Origin: Chloroflexota bacterium
GTDB lineage: Bacteria > Chloroflexota > Anaerolineae > UBA3071
Assembly (NCBI GenBank): GCA_014383605.1
Contig: JACNHM010000525.1
Span: 1 to 5,743, forward strand
Length of the DNA stretch: 5,743 bases
Direction: 5' to 3'
This document shows, in pieces, positions 1-4,481 of this stretch. The translations under genes and the position numbers were made by a program. Numbering within the stretch: the stretch's first letter is position 1; every line of letters begins with the position of its first letter. Under the pieces are notes generated by a model. The model did not search any database. It was not told the origin of the DNA and saw only the letters and a list, made by a program, of their open reading frames with translations.

Positions 1-1342
1 ACTTCAGTACGCCCTCCAGGTACAGCCGGCGCGCTTCAACCTCTTGGAAAAGGCGGGCGTTCTGCAAGGCCATGGCGGCATGGTTGGCGAAGGCCATCGC
101 CAGTTGGACCTCCTCATCGCCATAGGGATGTACCTCTTCCCGATCCACAGCGATCATGCCCAGGAGTTGATCTTTCACCATCAACGGGAGCCCCAACCAG
201 GATCGAACGCGGCCCGAGGCGTAGGCGTTCGCCTCGGCCTGGAAATGGGGGAATTCCTGAGTGACGTCCCTGATGGCCAGCGGCGCTTTCGTCGTGACCA
301 CGCCATAGTTGGGGAACTTGGGGTCCAGGGGAAAGATCAGGCCCAGGACCGGATCCGGCTCCTTGAAGCCCCGGCAGGCCACGATCTCCAGGCGCTCGCC
401 CAGCAGTTGTTGCACCGAAGCGCTGTCGTAGGGGATCACTTGCTGCAATTCCTCCAGGATCAGTTCCAGCACTTCGTTCAGTTCCAAGGTGGCGTTGAGG
501 GTGGTGGAGGCCTGGCGCAATGTCTCGGCAACCTGACGCCGCTGCTGTTCGGCTTGAAACAGCTGGCGGATCTCCTCCTCCGCCTGCTTGCGCGCGCTGA
601 TGTCCTCCAGGCTCCCCTCGGAGTACCGCGTCTGGCCATCGGCATCCCGGACAGCGCGGCAGCTATCCTTCACCCAGATCACGGTCCCATCGCAGCGGCG
701 CAACCGCATCTCGAAATCGCGCACCACCCCTGCCTGCTGTCCCAGCAGAATCCGTTCCTGCTCTTGATCCTCAGGATCCACGTACAGGTCGCCAACATTG
801 ACCATCAGCAGGGTCTCGCGGTCCGCATAGCCCAGCATCTGCACCAGCGCCGGGTTGGCATCCAGGATTTGGCCCTGCAGGTTGGTGCGGTAGAGCCCCA
901 CGGGAACGTTTTCAAACAGGGCGCTGTAGCGGGTCTCGGCCTGTCGCCGCGCCTGGCGCTCCTGGGCCCGCCGCAGCGCCTGGCGCACGGCGGCCGGCAG
1001 GCGGGCCAGGTGCCGGGGCGACTTGAGCACGTAGTCATCCAGGCCGGCGATCATGGCCTCGACAGCGATTTCCTCGCTGCCGGTGCCGGTGAACATCACC
1101 ACCGGACGGTCGAACCAGCGCTCTTTGACGGCGCGCAAGACGGCCAGCCCATCCGTCCAGCGCAGTTGATAATCGGTGATCACCAGGTCGAAACGGCCCG
1201 TCTCCAGCGCCTGGGCCAGCTCTTCGGGCCCGGTGATCTGCTGCACCTCGACGGTAGGGTACTCCTTGCGCAACTCCCGTATGGCCAGGATGCGGTCATC
1301 GGGGTTGTCGTCAACTATGAGAACGTGTAGGGATTCATGCAT
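1..1342 (-). CDS. Response-regulator receiver protein with PAS and GAF sensor domains (3' end outside window)
   Basis: Translating the minus strand from the ATG at 1342 gives 447 codons with no stop before the window edge, so the C-terminus is missing. Residues 6-122 form a receiver (REC) domain: acidic pair D11-D12 in VLIVDDN, phospho-acceptor D57 in FDLVITDYQL, switch T85 in VVMFTGTG and K107 in DDYVLKSP, so all catalytic residues are present. After a helical linker (about 120-138) comes a PAS domain (about 139-252: ALFENVPVGLYRTN, LGYADRE, ending SLEDISARKQAEEE). A second coiled coil leads to a GAF domain (about 283-432: LELNEVLELILEEL, SWLGLPLMVKDQLLGMIAVD, FANHAAMALQNARLF). The frame ends in EARRLYLEGVL, which in related proteins commonly leads into another PAS domain; a kinase or cyclase output further on is possible but not visible. 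It is cytoplasmic, with no hydrophobic segment. The start is supported by a Shine-Dalgarno six bases upstream; another ATG at 1338 is out of frame. The upstream kinase is a plausible phosphodonor (inference). Confidence 0.93.
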   Translation of the reverse strand, partial: MHESLHVLIVDDNPDDRILAIRELRKEYPTVEVQQITGPEELAQALETGRFDLVITDYQLRWTDGLAVLRAVKERWFDRPVVMFTGTGSEEIAVEAMIAGLDDYVLKSPRHLARLPAAVRQALRRAQERQARRQAETRYSALFENVPVGLYRTNLQGQILDANPALVQMLGYADRETLLMVNVGDLYVDPEDQEQERILLGQQAGVVRDFEMRLRRCDGTVIWVKDSCRAVRDADGQTRYSEGSLEDISARKQAEEEIRQLFQAEQQRRQVAETLRQASTTLNATLELNEVLELILEELQQVIPYDSASVQQLLGERLEIVACRGFKEPDPVLGLIFPLDPKFPNYGVVTTKAPLAIRDVTQEFPHFQAEANAYASGRVRSWLGLPLMVKDQLLGMIAVDREEVHPYGDEEVQLAMAFANHAAMALQNARLFQEVEARRLYLEGVLK

Positions 1343-1348
1343 GGTTTT

Positions 1349-1355
1349 TCACCTC
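1349..1355 (-). promoter_or_regulatory. Ribosome binding site of the REC-PAS-GAF gene
   Basis: On the minus strand the sequence reads GAGGTGA, then six bases, then the ATG at 1342. This is a strong Shine-Dalgarno match at good spacing and fixes the start. It lies only six bases from the edge of the heptamer array beginning at 1361, so the element stops just short of this gene's translation signals. Confidence 0.75.
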
Positions 1356-1360
1356 GTGAT

Positions 1361-1416
1361 GTAAAACGTAAAACGTAAAACGTAAGGCGTAAAACGTAAA
1401 GCGTGAGGCGTAAAAC
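1361..1416 (+). repeat. Tandem heptamer array GTAAAAC x8 (left arm)
   Basis: Eight consecutive 7-bp units run without spacers. Read on the plus strand they are GTAAAAC three times, then GTAAGGC, GTAAAAC, GTAAAGC, GTGAGGC and GTAAAAC. Every variant keeps the G-T...C frame, and the changes are purine transitions (A to G). The array lies between the stop of the four-helix-bundle gene and the ribosome site of the REC gene. It is the inverted counterpart of the array at 1969-2011: the 17 bases at 1388-1404 are the exact reverse complement of 1989-2005. Confidence 0.95.
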
Positions 1417-1422
1417 GTGATT

Positions 1423-1436
1423 GTTTTAAGCGTTAC
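1423..1436 (-). repeat. Two degenerate, oppositely oriented heptamers beside the left array
   Basis: Directly inside the left array the plus strand reads GTTTTAA then GCGTTAC, which resemble two decayed units of the opposite orientation (GTTTTAC). The six bases TAAAAC at 1411-1416 and GTTTTA at 1423-1428 can pair around a six-base loop, giving a weak AT-rich hairpin just after the four-helix-bundle gene. The stem is too weak, and lacks a clear following T-run on the transcribed strand, to call an intrinsic terminator. Confidence 0.45.
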
Positions 1437-1439
1437 AGC

Positions 1440-1955
1440 TCATTGATTGGGAAGCGGCACGTCCTGCAGCAGATTGCCCAACTTCTTCCCCCATCCGTTT
1501 GCCTCTGAAGGTGTTTCATCTGAACCGACCCGGTAGGGGATATCTTCTTCGCGGAGAATGCGTCCACGCTGTTGCGGGACCATGGTTAGCAGAAGGCGGA
1601 TCACCTCCGTGAGGAGTTCAAGGCGGTGTTGAATGACGATCTCGCCCAGGATATGGCGACCCTTGTAGTACCAATCCCGGCTCTCGCGGGCCGAACCCAA
1701 GGCGTATTCGTAAAAGCGCGCCCGATCCTTGCCGGTGCCGCGAGAATAACCTTCGGCGAGATTGGCGCCGATGGAACCGAGCGCCCGATACAACTGAGCC
1801 GACAACGAAATCGTGCGCCGATCTCGCATCAGCTTGGTGACATCTAGCCACGCCAGATCACTCAGAAACAAGGCCAGCCGATACGCTCTCATATTCCAGA
1901 GCGAATCGCCGGTTATCGTTTCTGGCACCGTTTTTTCCCACTCGTCGTAGCTCAT
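1440..1955 (-). CDS. Four-helix-bundle protein (23S rRNA intervening-sequence/S23-like family)
   Basis: This complete 171-residue protein has the family signature SIGANLAEGYSRG (residues 61-73), followed by KDRARFYEYALGSARESRDW (76-95), with the conserved AEGY, D77, F81, G87-S88 and E91. Predicted helices are about 22-43, 50-66, 75-99 and 103-128. Residues 130-171 form a polar, probably flexible extension beyond the usual core of about 115-130 residues. The N-terminal block WNMRAYRLALFLSDLAW contributes the first helix. Family members occur both inside 23S rRNA intervening sequences and as free-standing genes, and the related Avd protein is an accessory of diversity-generating retroelements. 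The molecular role of free-standing copies is not established, and neither rRNA nor reverse transcriptase is present here. The ATG at 1955 follows a purine-rich GGGAGGAGG Shine-Dalgarno tract. The gene lies between inverted heptamer arrays and is unlike the signalling genes around it, which suggests an inserted unit. Confidence 0.93.
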   Translation of the reverse strand: MSYDEWEKTVPETITGDSLWNMRAYRLALFLSDLAWLDVTKLMRDRRTISLSAQLYRALGSIGANLAEGYSRGTGKDRARFYEYALGSARESRDWYYKGRHILGEIVIQHRLELLTEVIRLLLTMVPQQRGRILREEDIPYRVGSDETPSEANGWGKKLGNLLQDVPLPNQ

Positions 1956-1959
1956 CCAC

Positions 1960-1968
1960 CCTCCTCCC
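1960..1968 (-). promoter_or_regulatory. Ribosome binding site of the four-helix-bundle gene
   Basis: The minus strand reads GGGAGGAGG ending four bases before the ATG at 1955; the embedded GGGAGG is seven bases from the start. It directly adjoins the last unit of the right heptamer array, so the array forms the 5' leader of this gene. Confidence 0.7.
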
Positions 1969-2011
1969 TTACGTTTTACGTACGTTTTACGCTTTACGTT
2001 TTACGTGTTAC
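1969..2011 (-). repeat. Tandem heptamer array (right arm, inverted copy)
   Basis: On the plus strand, after a partial TTAC, the units are GTTTTAC (1973), a four-base remnant GTAC (1980), GTTTTAC (1984), GCTTTAC (1991), GTTTTAC (1998) and GTGTTAC (2005). On the minus strand these are the GTAAAAC family seen at 1361-1416. The truncated GTAC unit breaks the 7-bp register. The array overlaps the 3' end of the histidine kinase gene: codons for its last five residues (VTRKT) and the TAA stop at 1996-1994 are repeat sequence. It also forms the leader of the four-helix-bundle gene. Confidence 0.93.
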
Positions 2012-4447
2012 GCTCCCCGCTCCCGGCAATTCCACCCAAAAACGACTGCCTTTTCCCACTTCCGACTCCACTCCGACACGCCCCCCTATGCGTTCCACGC
2101 CTTTGGCCACGATGGCCAGGCCGACGCCGGTGCCCGGATGGGCCTCGATGCCGTGCAGCCGCTCGAAGATACGGAAGATACGCTGCTGGTGTTCGGGGGC
2201 GATGCCGATGCCGTTGTCCTCCACCCACAGGCGAACCCATTGCGGATTGCGGATTGCGGATTGCGGAACAGTTGGCTGTGGCGTGGACACGGTGTCCGCG
2301 ATCGGCGATCCGCAAGCCGTCCTCAGCTCAGCCCAGATGCGCACCTGCGGTCGGACGCCCGGCGCAACAAACTTGAGGGCATTGGCGATCAGGTTCACGA
2401 CCACCTGCACCAAAGTAGCACGGTGCCCCAGCACCTCCGGCAGAGGTTCCTCCACGGTCACCAGGGCGCCTTTCTCCTGGATGTCGGTTTCCAGTTGGGC
2501 CAAGGCCTGCGCCACGACCTGCTGCAGGCTCAGCGATGTGAGGCGGATGTCCACACGGCTGAGGCGGCTGTAGGCCAACAGGTCCCGGATCAGGGTGTCC
2601 ATGCGTTGGGCAGCGGCGACGATGCGTTGGGCGTAGTCTTGGCCGACCGCATCCAGGCGCTCCGCATAGTCCTCTTGCAGGGCCGCGGCGAAGCCCTGCA
2701 GGGCGCGCAAGGGCGCACGCAGGTCGTGGGAGACGGAAAAGGTGAAGGTCTCCAGGGCGACGTTGATCTCCTCCAGCCGGCGGGATGCCTGTTGGGAGAG
2801 GCGTTGGGCTGACTGCAGGTCTTCCAGCAGGTTGGCCGTGGCGCGGTTGAGCCGTTCTGCTTCGGCCATGCGCTTTTGCAGTTCGGCGGTGCGTTCGGCG
2901 ACGCGCGCCTCCAGTTGCCCGGCGTAATCCCGTAACTCGCTGTAGAGTTTGGCGTTCTCGATGGCCGCGGCCGCATGGTCAGCGAAGGCCCGCAGGGGGC
3001 GCAGATGATCTTGTGTGAAGAAGCCGGGGGTGGCGCTATCCACGTTAAGAAAGCCGATCACCTCACCATGCACGAGAATGGGCACCGCGGCGTAGGACCA
3101 CAGCCACTGCTGCGCGGGTATGTGAATCCATCCGGGATAGGCGGTGGTATCAGGAATGATCATCGCCTCCCCGGTCTCCATCATCTGGCGCAGATTGGGC
3201 ACCTCGGAGATAGGGAAAACGACCGTGGAGACGAACTCCTGCGCACCGAAGCGCTCGTATCCTCGCCAGCGAGCAATGCGTGCCTTTCCCTCCTCAATGA
3301 GCATGATGTTGGCAGCATCGCCAGGGATCACCCGGGCAACCTGCTCCAGGATGTGGTCCAGCACTTGCTCGAAGTCGAGGGTGGCGGTGAGCACCGCGGC
3401 GGCCTGCTCCAGCGCCTCGGCCAGCTCCCGCAACTGTCGTTCCGCCTCGAAGCTGCGGGCGTTCCGGATGGCAATGGCCGCCTGAGTGGCGAACAGGCTC
3501 AGCATTTCGGCGTCGGCCGGGGAGAAGGCCCCCGGCGTTTCTGCCAGGACGTTCAGCACGCCCAGAAACTCCTCGCCCCAGCGGACGGGCACGCCCACAA
3601 CGGCCTTGAAGGGGTAGTCATCGTAGACGGCGGCACGACCCTCCCAACGCCGGTAGTCGTCCACGATGAGCGGCTCGCCGCTGTCCCAGATCCGGCCGGA
3701 AAGCCCTTCAGCGCGCTGAAGGACGGTGCCCATGGGCGCCGTGTGGGGATCGACTTTCATGGCCCATTCCAACACGTCTCGCTCCGGCCGGTAGAGGTAG
3801 AGGCCGCCCGCGTCTCCGTTCACCAACTCTACCGCTCGCAGGACGATGGAATGCAGGAGGGCATCCAGATTCAGTTCGGTGGTGAGTTCCAGCCCCACCT
3901 GGCGCAATGCTTCCAGCTGCTCCTGCACCCGCATGCGTTCGCCGATCGCCTCTTCCCGTTCGTTCCTTTGGTACAGCAGGCTGAGGTGCGCTTCGATGAG
4001 TTCTTTGAACTGAAGGAGCAGTTCCTCGTAGACCCGGCCGTAGCGATTCTCTTGGCAATCGAGCAGGCAGATGGTGCCGAAAACCTCACCATCAGGCCAG
4101 AGCAAGGGGAATCCCAGGTAAGAGACCATGCCCAGGGCGACGTCCGGGTTCTGGTCCCAGTCCGGGTCCTGCAAGGCATTGGCAACCAGGAGCTTATCTC
4201 TCGTGGCGATCACCGTCTCGCAATAGAGGCCGGCCAGATGCTCCTTGTGCCCCGCCTGGTAGGGATTGCCCCTGGATTCACTGGAGCGAAAGATCTCGAT
4301 GTAAGGAGGCGCGGCTTTCATGATCAGGGCCGCCGGCACGTGGAGAGCCTCGGCCAGGATGTTGACGGCGCTCTGCCACTTGGCCACGATCTCGTCCGGC
4401 ACGTTGATCTCTTTGCTGTTGATGGACGATCCCACGGCGTCTCTCAT
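1994..4447 (-). CDS. Soluble hybrid-free histidine kinase: three GAF domains, HisKA, HATPase_c
   Basis: This complete 817-residue sensor kinase autophosphorylates on histidine and would pass the phosphate to a receiver domain. GAF1 is about 30-160 (GLYCETVI, YLGFPLLWPDGEVFGTICLLD), GAF2 about 183-333 (PLIVDDYRRWEGRAA, VVGVPVRWGEEFLGVLNVL) and GAF3 about 345-502 (SYAAVPILVHGEVIGFLNVD). A long coiled coil (505-565) leads to HisKA with H574 in SVSHDLRAPLR. HATPase_c has the N box (N685, N689), G1 D744-x-G746-x-G748, an F box (IFRIFERLHG, 757-766) and G2 G772-T-G774-V-G776. There are no membrane segments, so it is a cytoplasmic kinase sensing through GAF ligands or partners; none of the ligands can be named. 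An in-frame TGA at 4462-4460 makes the ATG at 4447 the first possible start. Two oddities: residues about 709-736 are extra sequence between two HATPase strands, partly encoded by a heptamer repeat, and the last five residues come from the cassette's repeat array. The catalytic motifs are all intact. Confidence 0.95.
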   Translation of the reverse strand: MRDAVGSSINSKEINVPDEIVAKWQSAVNILAEALHVPAALIMKAAPPYIEIFRSSESRGNPYQAGHKEHLAGLYCETVIATRDKLLVANALQDPDWDQNPDVALGMVSYLGFPLLWPDGEVFGTICLLDCQENRYGRVYEELLLQFKELIEAHLSLLYQRNEREEAIGERMRVQEQLEALRQVGLELTTELNLDALLHSIVLRAVELVNGDAGGLYLYRPERDVLEWAMKVDPHTAPMGTVLQRAEGLSGRIWDSGEPLIVDDYRRWEGRAAVYDDYPFKAVVGVPVRWGEEFLGVLNVLAETPGAFSPADAEMLSLFATQAAIAIRNARSFEAERQLRELAEALEQAAAVLTATLDFEQVLDHILEQVARVIPGDAANIMLIEEGKARIARWRGYERFGAQEFVSTVVFPISEVPNLRQMMETGEAMIIPDTTAYPGWIHIPAQQWLWSYAAVPILVHGEVIGFLNVDSATPGFFTQDHLRPLRAFADHAAAAIENAKLYSELRDYAGQLEARVAERTAELQKRMAEAERLNRATANLLEDLQSAQRLSQQASRRLEEINVALETFTFSVSHDLRAPLRALQGFAAALQEDYAERLDAVGQDYAQRIVAAAQRMDTLIRDLLAYSRLSRVDIRLTSLSLQQVVAQALAQLETDIQEKGALVTVEEPLPEVLGHRATLVQVVVNLIANALKFVAPGVRPQVRIWAELRTACGSPIADTVSTPQPTVPQSAIRNPQWVRLWVEDNGIGIAPEHQQRIFRIFERLHGIEAHPGTGVGLAIVAKGVERIGGRVGVESEVGKGSRFWVELPGAGSVTRKT
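2240..2267 (+). repeat. Tandem heptamer TTGCGGA x4 inside the kinase ATPase domain
   Basis: Four perfect units of TTGCGGA occupy 28 bases. Read in the kinase frame (minus strand) three units make 21 bases and encode SAIRNPQ (residues 730-736), and part of the fourth encodes PQ (728-729). Neither strand contains a stop in any phase of this repeat, so it can sit in a coding region. An oppositely oriented eight-base copy, ATCCGCAA at 2308-2315, closes the segment on the other side. Confidence 0.95.
2240..2320 (-). other. Probable small insertion within the HATPase_c coding region
   Basis: In related kinases the strand ending in QVRIWAE is followed within a few residues by WVRLWVEDNGIGI. Here about 28 residues (709-736), rich in P, S, T, Q and A and of low predicted structure, lie between them. 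At DNA level the segment runs from four TTGCGGA units to an inverted copy (ATCCGCAA, 2308-2315), and encloses a dyad GGACAC/GTGTCC at 2285-2297. The architecture suggests a small repeat-derived insertion that preserved the reading frame. The exact ends are uncertain without homologues. Confidence 0.55.
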
Positions 4448-4451
4448 CTGC

Positions 4452-4456
4452 TCACC
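4452..4456 (-). promoter_or_regulatory. Likely ribosome binding site of the histidine kinase gene
   Basis: The minus strand reads GGTGA four bases before the ATG at 4447. A stronger AGGAG core exists at 4467-4463, but it is 15 bases from the start, further than usual. Since the frame is closed by a TGA at 4462-4460 and no GTG or TTG lies between, the ATG at 4447 stands whichever site is used. The whole gap to the upstream stop is 34 bp, consistent with co-transcription. Confidence 0.5.
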
Positions 4457-4481
4457 GGTTCACTCCTCTCGGTTTCGCGCG

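Larger units (their letters stand above)
1361..2011 (-). mobile_element. Candidate repeat-bounded cassette carrying a four-helix-bundle gene
   Basis: A 171-codon gene sits between two heptamer arrays in inverted orientation: GTAAAAC units at 1361-1416 and GTTTTAC units at 1969-2011. The longest exact inverted match between the arms is 17 bases (1388-1404 against 1989-2005). The unit separates two signalling genes that would otherwise abut, and the right arm provides the last codons of the kinase gene. The gene's GC content looks lower than that of its neighbours: one sampled 60-base line is 55% (1801-1860), against 72% in a kinase line (2641-2700). No transposase, recombinase or reverse transcriptase is present, and I see no clear target-site duplication at the outer edges. 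Mobility is therefore inference from layout; an alternative is local repeat expansion on both sides of a resident gene. Confidence 0.45.

Noticed and set aside
44..1330. Long plus-strand open frame of 428 codons
   Set aside because: It is antisense to the REC-PAS-GAF gene, has no recognisable domain, and is rich in L, H, Q and G as expected from the complement of GC-rich coding DNA.
1343..1439. Intrinsic terminator or promoter between the cassette gene and the REC gene
   Set aside because: Only a weak six-base AT stem can be drawn, and no convincing -35/-10 pair was seen. The stretch is mostly heptamer repeat.
1440..1955. 23S rRNA intervening sequence or diversity-generating retroelement accessory gene (avd)
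   Set aside because: No rRNA sequence flanks the gene, and no reverse transcriptase or template/variable repeat pair is visible. Only the protein family is shared.
1361..2011. CRISPR array
   Set aside because: Units are 7 bp with no unique spacers, and no cas genes are present.
2285..2297. Dyad GGACAC-G-GTGTCC as a transcription-factor operator
   Set aside because: It lies within the kinase coding region far from any start, inside the putative insertion, so a promoter role is unsupported.
4448..4481. Frameshift or nonsense split of one long PAS-GAF-kinase into two genes
   Set aside because: The upstream protein has a complete tail, an in-frame stop (4462-4460) precedes the kinase start, and the kinase has its own start and a new GAF domain. 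They read as two genes.
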